Positions 26,092 through 35,064 of a stretch of DNA of 64,000 nucleotides are shown here, piece after piece. Both the position numbers and the translations under genes were made by a program. Each line of letters opens with the position of its first letter. Positions within the stretch are counted from its first letter, which is position 1. The notes beneath the pieces are model-generated. The model saw nothing but the letters and a program-made list of their open reading frames with translations. It was not told where the DNA came from and did not search any database. The DNA is taken from the NCBI GenBank assembly GCA_964463985.1, contig CAYXEK010000003.1:29374-93373 (forward strand), given 5' to 3'. The DNA comes from JAXGPF01 sp964463985 (lineage in GTDB: Bacteria > Verrucomicrobiota > Kiritimatiellia > JAAZAB01).

Positions 26092-27030
26092 ATGCGCCAT
26101 AAATTTAAACATTACACCGAGTATTTCGCCTTGCGCGCCATGGGCGCGCTGGCGGGAATCCTGCCTTACCGCGCCGCCCTGGCGTTGGGATGGACGCTGG
26201 CCTGGCTAAGCTTTTATCCGGCGCGCTTCCGGGCGCGCAGCGCGGAAACGCGCATCCGCGAAATCTTTGGTCCGGCCGTCTCCCGCCGGGCAGTCCGACG
26301 CATTGCCTGGGGCTCGTGGCGTAATTTTGTCTTCAGTTGCGTGGACCTCTTGCGCATTCCCGTGATGAGCCCGGAATGGATCGTGGGCGCGGTCAGCGAG
26401 GAAGGCATTGCCAAGTTGCGCGCGCATGCGCAAACCGGTCAAGGCGCCATCATTGCCACTATCCACATGGGCGCGTGGGAAATGGCCGCCTTGGCCTGCC
26501 TGGCATACAAGTTGCCGTTGTTTTCCATCGCCGCCCGGCAGAAAAACCGGTTGGTGGACGCTTACATGAACCGGCTGCGGGCGCAAACCGGCTTCGAAAC
26601 CATTTTGCGCGACAACCATGCGGCAAAGGGGATCATCCGGCGCATTCGTGCAGGCAAAGTCCTGGCGATTCTGCCCGATGTCCGTTCGCCCACGCCGGCC
26701 CTCGCCGTGCAGTTCCTGGGCAAAACCGCCAATATTGCCGGTGGCATGGGGTACATTGCCCGGCAGACTAATGCGCCGATTTTCCCATGTGTTATTACCC
26801 GCATCGGGTGGGGACGCCACCGGTACCGCGTCTTCGATCCGGTGCGTCCCGAGCCGTCCCTGGACAAGCAGCGCGACGCGCTCCGCATGACGCAGGCGGT
26901 GTTTGATGTTTTTGACCGTTGTGTGCGCGCCGAGCCGGAACAGTGGTTCTGGTTTAACAAGCGATGGCTGTTTGACCCGGTAGCCCCGGCGGCGGGAGAC
27001 GGGGCCGGAACTTCCCCGGTCCAGACGTAA
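26092..27030 (+). CDS. Lipid A biosynthesis acyltransferase-like protein (LpxL/HtrB family)
   Basis: A 312-residue LpxL/LpxM-type acyltransferase. The N-terminus has a hydrophobic segment (MGALAGILPYRAALALGWTLAWLSF) that anchors it in the inner membrane. IATIHMGAWEMAAL carries the H-x4-E-like catalytic motif (usually H-x-G-N-W-E), and LPDVRSPTPALAVQFLGKTANIAGGMGYIARQTNAPIFP the conserved second motif. It would add secondary acyl chains to lipid A, which indicates a Gram-negative envelope. A GC hairpin follows the stop. Confidence 0.85.
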   Translation: MRHKFKHYTEYFALRAMGALAGILPYRAALALGWTLAWLSFYPARFRARSAETRIREIFGPAVSRRAVRRIAWGSWRNFVFSCVDLLRIPVMSPEWIVGAVSEEGIAKLRAHAQTGQGAIIATIHMGAWEMAALACLAYKLPLFSIAARQKNRLVDAYMNRLRAQTGFETILRDNHAAKGIIRRIRAGKVLAILPDVRSPTPALAVQFLGKTANIAGGMGYIARQTNAPIFPCVITRIGWGRHRYRVFDPVRPEPSLDKQRDALRMTQAVFDVFDRCVRAEPEQWFWFNKRWLFDPVAPAAGDGAGTSPVQT

Positions 27031-27046
27031 GGCCCCCGCCGGGGCC
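27031..27046. terminator. GC hairpin directly after the acyltransferase stop
   Basis: GGCCCC and GGGGCC form a perfect 6-bp stem around CGCC, starting at the base after the stop codon. No U-tract follows, so termination here is tentative. Confidence 0.3.
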
Positions 27047-27161
27047 GCGGAGGGCGCGGAAAAGCCTTGCCGGCCATGCCGCGGGTAGTGTATGTTTAAA
27101 TACAGGTTGGCGACGGCGAAGGATGGCCGGACCGCCATGGAACTCTTTGAGGAGTATGCGC

Positions 27162-27509
27162 ATGTATATATTTTCCCGCTGGTATCAATTCCTGTTCGCC
27201 GGGCTGTTAACCGTCGGATTGTGCTGGGCTCCCGGCTGCCGCAAGCAGGATCTGCGCACTGTGACGATCCAGGTGCCCGGTTTGAAAAACCAGGAATGCG
27301 CCCGGATCATCCAGGATGCCTTCATCCGGCACCCGGGAATCAAAACCGTGCAGCCGGATGTTGCGGTCCGCACCGTGCGGGTGACCTATAATTCCATGGT
27401 AATCGCCCGGAAAAACCTCGAGTTCATTATCGCCAACGCGGGTTTTGACGCCAATGACATTCCCGCCAACACCAACGCCGCGGCAAGTTTGCCGGAGGCC
27501 GCGCGCTGA
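27162..27509 (+). CDS. Lipoprotein with degenerate heavy-metal-associated (HMA) domain
   Basis: About 115 residues from ATG 27162, chosen because GAGGAG lies 7 nt upstream and the protein then starts with a hydrophobic signal (MYIFSRWYQFLFAGLLTVGL) ending in APGC, a lipobox-like site. The rest (about 30-100) has the beta-alpha-beta-beta-alpha-beta rhythm of HMA domains: TVTIQVPGLKNQECARIIQDAF ... VRVTYNSMVIARKNLEFIIANAGFDA. The metal-binding C-x2-C is reduced to N-x2-C, so classic copper binding is unlikely. It precedes xer and rnc by 17 bp. Confidence 0.65.
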   Translation: MYIFSRWYQFLFAGLLTVGLCWAPGCRKQDLRTVTIQVPGLKNQECARIIQDAFIRHPGIKTVQPDVAVRTVRVTYNSMVIARKNLEFIIANAGFDANDIPANTNAAASLPEAAR

Positions 27510-27526
27510 AATGAGCCGCCCATTCC

Positions 27527-28414
27527 ATGCAGACGTTGATTGAGCAGTTTTTGGATTACGTCAGCTTGGAGCGCGGGCTGAGCCCGAACACACGCGCGGC
27601 TTACGCCGCCGACTTGTTGAAATTCAAGCGGTTCCTGGAGCGGCGCCGGGTGGCGGTGCTGAACAGCGTGACCAGGACGATAGTGCTGGATTTCCTGATG
27701 GCGGAACGCGCGCGGGGGATGGGACTTAATTCCATTTCCCGCGAATTCGTCACTATCCGCATCTGGTTCCGCTTCCTGCACGGAGAAAACCTGCTGGCGC
27801 GGGATGTAGTCGCGGCGATGGATTCGCCGCGGCTCTGGAAAGTGCTGCCGACCAGCCTCTCGCTGCGAGAGGTGGAGCAATTGCTGCGCGCGCCGGAAGG
27901 CGACGCGCCCTGCCGGCACCGGGACCGCGCCATGCTGGAGACGATGTATGCCACCGGCCTGCGGGTCTCGGAAATCTGCCGCCTGCGGCTGGATGACCTG
28001 CATTTTGACGCCGGTTTTTTGCGGTGCGTGGGCAAGGGCGAAAAGGAGCGCCTGGTGCCGTTTTCGGAAACCTGCGCGCGGGCTTTGCAGTCTTACATGG
28101 CGGTCAGCCGGCCTCGCTTGCTGGGCGGGCGCGCGGCGCGCGAGGTTTTCATATCGCGCCGCGGCGCCGCCCTGAGCCGCAAAACCGTCTGGCGCCTGGT
28201 AAAACATTATGCGCGCCGGGCCGGCATCGAAAAAAAAATTTCACCCCACACCCTGCGGCATTCGTTCGCCACGCATCTTTTGTATAACGGCGCGCCTCTG
28301 CGCTTGATCCAGGAAATGCTCGGGCATGCCGATATTGCCACCACCCAGATTTATACCCACATGGATCAAACGCGCTTGAAGAGCCTGCATGCCCAATTCC
28401 ATCCCCGCGCATGA
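27527..28414 (+). CDS. xerD: Tyrosine recombinase, XerC/XerD type
   Basis: A 295-residue recombinase of the normal Xer length. The N-terminal SAM-like domain (1-100) is followed by the catalytic domain with ATGLRVSEICRLRLDD (first Arg), HTLRHSFATHLL (His-x-x-Arg), LGHADIATTQIYTHM (second His and nucleophile Tyr). XerC/XerD resolve chromosome dimers at dif. I cannot tell C from D by eye, and no dif-like site was recognised. The stop overlaps rnc by 4 bp (ATGA). Confidence 0.9.
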   Translation: MQTLIEQFLDYVSLERGLSPNTRAAYAADLLKFKRFLERRRVAVLNSVTRTIVLDFLMAERARGMGLNSISREFVTIRIWFRFLHGENLLARDVVAAMDSPRLWKVLPTSLSLREVEQLLRAPEGDAPCRHRDRAMLETMYATGLRVSEICRLRLDDLHFDAGFLRCVGKGEKERLVPFSETCARALQSYMAVSRPRLLGGRAAREVFISRRGAALSRKTVWRLVKHYARRAGIEKKISPHTLRHSFATHLLYNGAPLRLIQEMLGHADIATTQIYTHMDQTRLKSLHAQFHPRA

Positions 28415-29172
28415 AACTTTTGTCGCTCATAAAAAATCCCTACCGGCAGCTTGAGCGTAAACTCGGGTATGCCTTCCATCGGCGCCGGCGCCTGATCATG
28501 GCGCTTTCGCATCCATCCTACCGGTTTGAAACGAACAATGTCCGCGACGATAATCAGCGCCTGGAATACCTGGGCGACGCGGCATTGGGGCTGGTTGTCG
28601 GACATTACCTCTTCGTGAAATATCCCGACTTGCAGGAAGGCGCATTGACCAGCCTGCGCAGCCGCTACACCAGCGGCGAAGCTCTGGCGCAGGTTGGCCA
28701 TGCCATCGGCCTGGGCGACTACCTGCTCCTGGGCAAAGGCGAGCGCCTTTCGGGCGGACACCGCCGCGATTCCAATGTGCTGGACGCCATGGAAGCCATC
28801 CTGGGCGCCGCTTACCTCGACGGCGGACTGAAGGCGGTTTCCCGCATATTCAAAAAAGTCCTGCTGCCGGCAATCGCCATAGATCCCCACGATTTCTGGG
28901 GCGACAATCCCAAGGGACAGCTGCAGGCTTTGGCCCAGAAACGGTGGAAAGCCGGCCCGAAATACGAAGTGGTCGGGCGCCGCGGTCCGTCGCATGCCCT
29001 CCAGTTCCAGGTGCGCGTTTCCATAGCCCAATTTTCCGCCGCGGGGGAGGGCCCTAACAAGCGCGAAGCCGAACGCCAGGCCGCGGCGCGTCTGTTGTCT
29101 GAAATCGACCGGACGGCGGCCCGGCGCGCCGGCGCAGCACACGCGGGACAGCGGCAACAGGCGGAACGATGA
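28411..29172 (+). CDS. rnc: Ribonuclease III
   Basis: A 253-residue RNase III. QRLEYLGDAALGLVV is the signature of the catalytic domain, and DSNVLDAMEAILGAAYLDGG has the second acidic pair. The C-terminus (about 165-235: NPKGQLQALAQKRW ... GPNKREAERQAAARLL) is the double-stranded RNA-binding domain. It processes rRNA precursors and structured mRNAs. The ATG overlaps the xer stop, so the two genes are coupled. Confidence 0.95.
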   Translation: MKLLSLIKNPYRQLERKLGYAFHRRRRLIMALSHPSYRFETNNVRDDNQRLEYLGDAALGLVVGHYLFVKYPDLQEGALTSLRSRYTSGEALAQVGHAIGLGDYLLLGKGERLSGGHRRDSNVLDAMEAILGAAYLDGGLKAVSRIFKKVLLPAIAIDPHDFWGDNPKGQLQALAQKRWKAGPKYEVVGRRGPSHALQFQVRVSIAQFSAAGEGPNKREAERQAAARLLSEIDRTAARRAGAAHAGQRQQAER

Positions 29173-29197
29173 TCCGGCCTGATGCGCGTCGGACGGG

Positions 29198-31462
29198 CTA
29201 ATCGGAGCTTTGCGCGGTTTTTTGCAGCAGGCTGAGCGCCAGCAGCAGATATTCCAGGCGCAGATCGCCGCCGCGGTCAGGTGAAAACTGCCGGCGGCAT
29301 GTTTCCCAGATGCTGCGTTCCACGGTTGCGGCAGGCTGGGAAGCCAATCGCTCCAGCAACCATGCCATCTGGCGGGCCCCGCCCTCGAGATCGCAGGTCT
29401 GCAGCGCTTGAATGCCGGCTTCCCACGCATTGCGGGCCGGCGGCGGCCAGTCCCGGCGGTTCGCAAACAAAGGTTCCGCCTGCCTTAAAACGGCAGCGAA
29501 GGCGGCGCCGGGCTCGTGTCGTGCGGCGCGCCAAAGCCGGATGAACTGGCGGTCGCATCCCGCGATCCTGGCTGCGGCCAGCGCTGTTTCATTGCGCAGC
29601 GCGACGGCCGGCAAGCGGCCCAGCAAATCCATGATTCCCGGCAGCGCATCGGCGATCCGGAGGCTGCCCAGGGCAGTGGCGTAGGCGACCCGGATGGCGT
29701 CATGGCGCTCCCGGCGCATGGCGTCCATGATGGCGGAGGCGCTGGCTCGATCGCCAAGGTTGGCCAGGGACCGGGCGGCCCGGGATCGCAGCAGCGCGTA
29801 TTCGGAATGCAACGTCTCCCGCAAGGCCGGGATGGCGCGCCGATCGCCGAGCCGCCCCAGCGCCCATCCCGCCGCCACGCTCAAATCGGGTTCCTGGCTG
29901 CGCAGCACGCCGACCAGCGCGTCCGACAAAGGCGGAGAAGCGGGGAGGCGGGCGATCGCCAAAATAGCTTCATAGCGGACATTAAAGCTGGGATCCTGCA
30001 GCGCAGACAGCAATTCGTCAGCGCTGGCGGTGTTTTTAGCCCTGCCCATGCGTTCCGTGGTGCTGACGCGTTCGTCTTCGTTCCAGGCGAATTGGTAGCG
30101 CACGATCGAGCCGAACGCCAGCAAAGGATTTCCTTGAATCAGCAGCGAGAGGAATTTTCCGGTAGGCAGGGCGGCGGCGCTGCGCAGGCCGCGCCCGATT
30201 GCGGCGGCGGCGGCGAAAAGCGCGGCGGAGAGCAGGAGCACCGGCGTGTAGGGCGTGACGGCCAGCCAGCGCCACTGCAGGTTCAGCGGCGCGTTAAAAT
30301 CAAGCAGATACCCGGCGAGGAACGGTCCAACGGCCGTGCTGACGCCGGCGATGGAATAATGGATAGCGTAGTAGCCCGCGCCGCCCTGGGCCGGCACGGC
30401 ATCCGCGTATAGATACCGGGTCATCCCGACCAGGTACCCCTGGATGGCCATGCCGTAAAAACAGTATATCCCCCCCAGCGCCAGCGCCAGCAGCCGGAAA
30501 TTTGCGGGCATGATGCACAAGGCCAGCGGGAAAACCATCACCATCAGGATGCCGGTGATGGCTACCGGCCGGCCGCCGAACCGGTCCGCGCTCCAGCCCC
30601 AGAACAGACTGGCGATCAAAACTCCGCCGCGCAGCGCCATATCCATCGTCATGATGCGGTCGGGCGGCAAGCCGAATTGCGACTGCAGGTAGAGGGGCAG
30701 GAACGGGAAAACGCCGCAGGCCAGAACAAATAATCCGTTCGCCAGCAGGAAGCGCCGGAAATTGGAGTCGCGCAGCGGGGTCAACAAGTCTTCCAGCAAG
30801 GGACGAGGCCGGGCGGCGGCCGGCGCCGGGCCGCCGCCGGGAATATAGCGCAGGCACCAGATGGAAACCATGCTGAAGGCGATGCCGGCCAGAATCAGCC
30901 ATTGATAACCGGCAATGCCCGGCATGCGGCGCAAAACCAGGGATGCGGCCAGCGAGGTGCACATGGCGGTAACCCCAGCGATGATGCCGTTGACGGCATA
31001 GACCTTGCCGCGGCTCCGATCGGGAATGAACTGTTTTTCCCACGGCAGGTATCCCGTTTCCGCCACGGCGCGGCAAAACGCGAATCCCGCGATGATCGCG
31101 GCCATCGCCAGGAAAATTTGCGCCGGCGTCAGCCATGGTCGCAAAAATGGTATCAAGAGCAGGCCGGAAATGATGATGGCCCGCGCCAGGGTCATGCCCA
31201 TGAAAATGTTTTTCGGTCCGCGCCGGACAACCAATCCCGCGACCAGCAAGGCCAGCAGTGTAAAAACGTGCGGGATAGCCAGCAAGAGGCCGATTTGGGT
31301 TTTACTCAATCCCAGCGCATGCATGAACAGCGGGAAAACCGGCCCGAAAATCGTCAACAGCACGAACACCATGTTGGACGACTGGAATGTGTAATACCAT
31401 GGCAGCGCCCGCATTTTATCCGCGTGGCTGGGATTGACCGGGTGGGGTAAAGCGTTTTCCAT
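29198..31462 (-). CDS. MFS transporter fused to C-terminal HEAT repeats
   Basis: A 754-residue protein. Residues about 1-430 hold some 12 membrane segments in MFS arrangement (SKTQIGLLLAIPHVFTLLALLVAGLVVRRG resembles the loop 2-3 motif). From about 490 to 640 the chain turns into HEAT/PBS-type repeats (DPSFNVRYEAILAIARL; SVAAGWALGRLGDRRAIPALRETL; RSRAARSLANLGDRASASAIMDAM), with a helical tail. Fusion of a transporter to a cytoplasmic HEAT array is unusual and suggests a regulatory or docking role. The start lies 4 bp after the hydE stop, placing it third in a kinase-hydE-MFS operon. The substrate is unknown. Confidence 0.8.
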   Translation of the reverse strand: MENALPHPVNPSHADKMRALPWYYTFQSSNMVFVLLTIFGPVFPLFMHALGLSKTQIGLLLAIPHVFTLLALLVAGLVVRRGPKNIFMGMTLARAIIISGLLLIPFLRPWLTPAQIFLAMAAIIAGFAFCRAVAETGYLPWEKQFIPDRSRGKVYAVNGIIAGVTAMCTSLAASLVLRRMPGIAGYQWLILAGIAFSMVSIWCLRYIPGGGPAPAAARPRPLLEDLLTPLRDSNFRRFLLANGLFVLACGVFPFLPLYLQSQFGLPPDRIMTMDMALRGGVLIASLFWGWSADRFGGRPVAITGILMVMVFPLALCIMPANFRLLALALGGIYCFYGMAIQGYLVGMTRYLYADAVPAQGGAGYYAIHYSIAGVSTAVGPFLAGYLLDFNAPLNLQWRWLAVTPYTPVLLLSAALFAAAAAIGRGLRSAAALPTGKFLSLLIQGNPLLAFGSIVRYQFAWNEDERVSTTERMGRAKNTASADELLSALQDPSFNVRYEAILAIARLPASPPLSDALVGVLRSQEPDLSVAAGWALGRLGDRRAIPALRETLHSEYALLRSRAARSLANLGDRASASAIMDAMRRERHDAIRVAYATALGSLRIADALPGIMDLLGRLPAVALRNETALAAARIAGCDRQFIRLWRAARHEPGAAFAAVLRQAEPLFANRRDWPPPARNAWEAGIQALQTCDLEGGARQMAWLLERLASQPAATVERSIWETCRRQFSPDRGGDLRLEYLLLALSLLQKTAQSSD

Positions 31463-31466
31463 GGCG

Positions 31467-32501
31467 TCAACAGCGCCTGTGTTTGATTGAATGCCCGGGG
31501 CCCTGGCCCAGCGGCCGGCCCAGTTTTTTCAAGCGCCGCAGCACATCGCGGGCGGACTCCTCGGCGTCGCTGTCAACGCCCGGCTTGCCCGGATAAAGCA
31601 GGTAATCGCCGCGGTAGGCGGCGGGTGTGCTGTTGGGCATGAAAACGTTGGCGCCGCGCTGCAACGCCAGGTTGCGTCCAACGCCCGGGAAAACTGCATC
31701 GTAAGCCGTGGTGGCGGGGATGTGGGAACGCGGGTTGAATATCCGCAAGCCGGCCAGCGCCCGGAAAAAAATTTCCCGGTCAGCCTGGTAGGCATTGACT
31801 TCCCGGCCCAGGGGTGTGTCGGGGTGGGGAATGAACGGGCCGATGCCGATCATGTCCAGGTCAAGTTCCCGGCAGAGCAGAATATTGTCCGCCAGGATCG
31901 AGCGGTCCTCGCCGGGGAGTCCGATCATGAAGCCGCTGCCGGTTTGCACGCCCAGGTCGCGCAGGTCGCGCAGGCACCGCAAACGCTCCGCCAGGGTGCA
32001 ATCCGGATGCAGGCGCTCAAACAGGCGGGGAAGGCTGGTTTCAAAACGCAGCAGGTAGCGGTCCATCCCGCAAGCGCGCCAGTAAGCGTAAACGGGGCGC
32101 GGACGGTTGCCGGCCGACACCGTGACGGCAAGGGAAGTTTCCGACTTGATGCTTTCGATCAGGTTGCCCAGGTTGCGGTCGCCGAAGGACTGGGCCTCGC
32201 CGCATTGCAGCACTACCGTGGTATGTCCGGCCGCCTCCAACTGGCGGCATGCCGCCAGTATTTCTGCGGGCGGCATGGTGTAACGGCGCACCCTGCCGTT
32301 ATCGGCCCGCAGTCCGCAGTACCAGCAGCGATTGGAACAGCAATTGGAAAATTCCACAATACCGCGCACATAAACCGCATCGCCCATGTTCAGGCGGCGC
32401 ACGTCGTCGGCCGCGCGGTATAGCCGCGCGTCGGCGCCCGGTCCGGCGGCGGAAAGCAGGCGCAGCAATACTTGCTTGCGGCGGAGATTGGCGCGATTCA
32501 T
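31467..32501 (-). CDS. hydE: [FeFe]-hydrogenase maturase HydE
   Basis: A 344-residue radical SAM enzyme. FSNCCSNRCWYCGLR has the C-x3-C-x2-C cluster motif (Cys55, 59, 62), preceded by VYVRGIVEFSN, the HydE/BioB-family motif. GFMIGLPGED and GIGPFIPHPDTPLG are characteristic of HydE. HydE acts with HydG and HydF to build the di-iron subcluster of [FeFe] hydrogenase. HydF is encoded 3 kb away on the same strand; hydG and a hydrogenase are not in the window. The start overlaps the stop of the upstream sensor kinase gene. Confidence 0.88.
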   Translation of the reverse strand: MNRANLRRKQVLLRLLSAAGPGADARLYRAADDVRRLNMGDAVYVRGIVEFSNCCSNRCWYCGLRADNGRVRRYTMPPAEILAACRQLEAAGHTTVVLQCGEAQSFGDRNLGNLIESIKSETSLAVTVSAGNRPRPVYAYWRACGMDRYLLRFETSLPRLFERLHPDCTLAERLRCLRDLRDLGVQTGSGFMIGLPGEDRSILADNILLCRELDLDMIGIGPFIPHPDTPLGREVNAYQADREIFFRALAGLRIFNPRSHIPATTAYDAVFPGVGRNLALQRGANVFMPNSTPAAYRGDYLLYPGKPGVDSDAEESARDVLRRLKKLGRPLGQGPGHSIKHRRC

Positions 32502-34888
32502 GGCAATGCCGCGGGCGGGGGTGCGGCGGCCTTTTTTTCATCGGTAAAAGAAATGATGAAACGCGTGCCGCAGCTTTTATCCAGGATGATGGTGCCGTTT
32601 AATTGTTCCACGAAAGTCATGACCAGTTGCATTCCCAGCGTGGTGGTGTTCCGGAAATCCACGTCGGCCGGAAAGCCGCAACCGCTGTCGGCCACTTCCA
32701 GGACGTACTTGGCGCCTGGTCCCGCCTGCAATTTGATCGAGATTTCGCCGGTGTTGCTCCGGGCAAAAGCGTATTTCAGGGAATTGGAAACCAGTTCGTT
32801 GATCAGCAGGCTGCAGGGTATGGCCTTGTCGATGCCCAGGGCGACATCGCCTGCCTCGATCTTGACGGTGATGGATTCCGGATCAACCAGGAAAGCGCGG
32901 AACAGGTGCTTGGCAAGGCTTTGAATGTATTCTCCGACATTGACTTCCGCCAGGTTCGGCGCCTGGTAGAGTTTTTCGTGCACAATCGCGATGGATTTTA
33001 TGCGATTCTGGCATTCGCGGAGCAGATGGCGGGCTTTTTCGTCCTCTACGTGCGCCACCTGCAATTTCAGCAGGCTGGAAACAACCTGCAGGTTGTTTTT
33101 CACGCGGTGGTGGATTTCTTTCAGCAGGATTTCCTTGTCGCGGTTGGCGGACATGAGGTCGCGCTCGCTGGCTTTTAACTGGGCGTTGGCGGCGCTGAGT
33201 TCCTTGTTGATCGCGCGCAACTGCTCTTCGCGCGACTGCAAACGCTGGTTGGCCGCCGCCAGCGCCTGCTCGGCCAGCTTGCGGTGGGTAATATCCACGA
33301 TGATGGCCATGACCGCGTCGCCGTCGGCAAAGTTGACGTGGCGGACGTGCAGCGCCACCCACTTCGTCTCTCCCGATTGCGCAATGAAGCGGCAATCGTA
33401 GGGCTTGCGCAAGCAACAATCGGGAGCCTGGCAGTGTTGCAGATTCTCCATGAAAAACTGCTGGTCTTCGGGATGGATGATGCGGAGGAAATCGCGGTCC
33501 GTCCAGTTTTCAATATCGCGGCGGGCATAGCCGGTAATTTCCGTCCAGCCTTCATTGACGAAAATCAGGCGTCCGTCCTTGATTATTTGCACCCCCGCCA
33601 GCGATTGCTCCGTCATGGTGCGGTAGCGGTTTTCGCTTTCGCGCAGCGCCAGTTCGGAACTGGTTTTGGCCAGGGCGGTGCCGATCTGGCGGGCGATGGA
33701 AAGCAGAATATCCTTTTCCGACGGCGCGAAATTATGCGGAGCGGTGTCGGCCAGCAGCAGCAAGCCGATGATTTTATCCTGCGAAATCAGCGGCAGGCGC
33801 GCCATGGCGGCGAAATTCCATTGCTGCGCGGCTTCGGGGTCCGACAGGCGGCAGTTATCGTCAAAGGCGGCCTGCCCGTTCTGAAATAATCCGGCATAGC
33901 GGGCATCGCGCAGGTCCAGGCGCGCCATGGCGGTTATGAAATCTGCCGGGCAGCCGTTGACGCAGCGCATTTCCGCTGCGCCGGCGGCATCGTCCACCAG
34001 GTAAATGCATCCGCCGCGGAACTGCATCAATTCGAGCGCGGAGTTGAGCGCTTCTTCCAGGGTGCTGGCCATGGTGGACGCCTTGTTCACCGCCATGATG
34101 ATGCGGTTGATGATCTCCAGCTTCCGGGCATGTTCGTTGAGCTGTTCTTCCGCCAGCTTGCGCTCGGTTATGTTCGACACCAGGCCGTCATAGGCCACGA
34201 CCTGGTTCCGGCTGTCGCGGTGTACCACGGCCGTGTTGCGCACCCAGCAGACCTTGCCGTTCTTGTGGAGGATGCGGTGCTCCAGCGGCGGGACGGATTC
34301 CCCGGCGACCAGGCGGCAAGCCTGGTCCAGCACCTTGGCGCGGTCATCCTCGTGGACCATTTTGAACCACAAGTCCGGATCCCGTTCGTAATCCGCGGTG
34401 GAATAACCGGTGACGGCGATGCACCCCTCCCCATGCAGGGTTGAAACCACTTTGCCGTTCTTGATTTTGACGGAATAAATATAGTCCGTAACCGATGCCA
34501 CCAACCGCTTGTAACGGGCTTCGCTTTCCTGAAGCGCCTGTTCCGCCGTCTGGCTGTCAGTTATGTCACGCATGATGAACAGGTAGGATGGCGGGCGGTT
34601 TTCCTGGGCGATGGGAGTGCAGGCTATGCGGAAAGTGCGGCCTTCCATGGCGCGCGTGGTTTCGCAGGGTGCGTTGTTGCCCTGGGACGACAGGGTGCGG
34701 GGACACCACGGGCAGGGCTGGTCGCGCTGGTAAATTGCCCGGTAACACTTTTCGCCGGCAGCATTGCGCTTGATCTGGCGCTCCATGGCCGGATTAACGT
34801 ATTCCAGGCGATTATCGGCGTCGCAGATGTAGGCCATTTCCGGCATGGCTTCCAGCATCGAACGGTATTGGCTTGTGCTATGCATCAT
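32498..34888 (-). CDS. PAS/GAF sensor histidine kinase (HisKA_2 type)
   Basis: A 796-residue soluble kinase with no membrane segment. It starts with a PAS domain (MLEAMPEMAYICDADNRLEYVNPAM) that contains CYRAIYQRDQPCPWCP, three cysteines that could bind a cofactor. A second PAS (about 115-250), a GAF domain (about 265-410) and a third PAS (about 420-545) follow. EIHHRVKNNLQVVSSLLKLQ is the HisKA_2 phosphoacceptor and NELVSNSLKYAF with DSGCGFP the ATPase part. No response regulator is adjacent. It heads an operon with hydE and an MFS-HEAT gene, so a role in redox or hydrogen metabolism is conceivable. Confidence 0.86.
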   Translation of the reverse strand: MMHSTSQYRSMLEAMPEMAYICDADNRLEYVNPAMERQIKRNAAGEKCYRAIYQRDQPCPWCPRTLSSQGNNAPCETTRAMEGRTFRIACTPIAQENRPPSYLFIMRDITDSQTAEQALQESEARYKRLVASVTDYIYSVKIKNGKVVSTLHGEGCIAVTGYSTADYERDPDLWFKMVHEDDRAKVLDQACRLVAGESVPPLEHRILHKNGKVCWVRNTAVVHRDSRNQVVAYDGLVSNITERKLAEEQLNEHARKLEIINRIIMAVNKASTMASTLEEALNSALELMQFRGGCIYLVDDAAGAAEMRCVNGCPADFITAMARLDLRDARYAGLFQNGQAAFDDNCRLSDPEAAQQWNFAAMARLPLISQDKIIGLLLLADTAPHNFAPSEKDILLSIARQIGTALAKTSSELALRESENRYRTMTEQSLAGVQIIKDGRLIFVNEGWTEITGYARRDIENWTDRDFLRIIHPEDQQFFMENLQHCQAPDCCLRKPYDCRFIAQSGETKWVALHVRHVNFADGDAVMAIIVDITHRKLAEQALAAANQRLQSREEQLRAINKELSAANAQLKASERDLMSANRDKEILLKEIHHRVKNNLQVVSSLLKLQVAHVEDEKARHLLRECQNRIKSIAIVHEKLYQAPNLAEVNVGEYIQSLAKHLFRAFLVDPESITVKIEAGDVALGIDKAIPCSLLINELVSNSLKYAFARSNTGEISIKLQAGPGAKYVLEVADSGCGFPADVDFRNTTTLGMQLVMTFVEQLNGTIILDKSCGTRFIISFTDEKKAAAPPPAALP

Positions 34889-34941
34889 GGTGTGCTTAAC
34901 GGCGCTTGTCGCGGAAAACCGTTAAGAATATTCGCGGATGT

Positions 34942-34970
34942 ATTATATGGCAAGTATCCGCAAGTTACAA
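34942..34970 (-). promoter_or_regulatory. Putative sigma70-type promoter of the kinase-hydE-MFS operon
   Basis: On the minus strand TTGTAA (34965-34970) is followed after exactly 17 nt by a perfect TATAAT (34942-34947), giving an expected start near 34935 and a leader of roughly 45 nt before the kinase ATG at 34888. Confidence 0.55.
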
Positions 34971-35064
34971 TCCGGATTTTTCCGCGGCGATAAAAATATG
35001 TCGGCGCCTTACCGGCAAATATTGCGCTTGCAGCCTTTAATGTTCAGGTGCTAATATCCCCGTC

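Noticed and set aside
27092..27391. Overlapping open frame beginning before the HMA-like lipoprotein
   Set aside because: The other frame gives a signal peptide, lipobox and HMA fold with a good ribosome-binding site.
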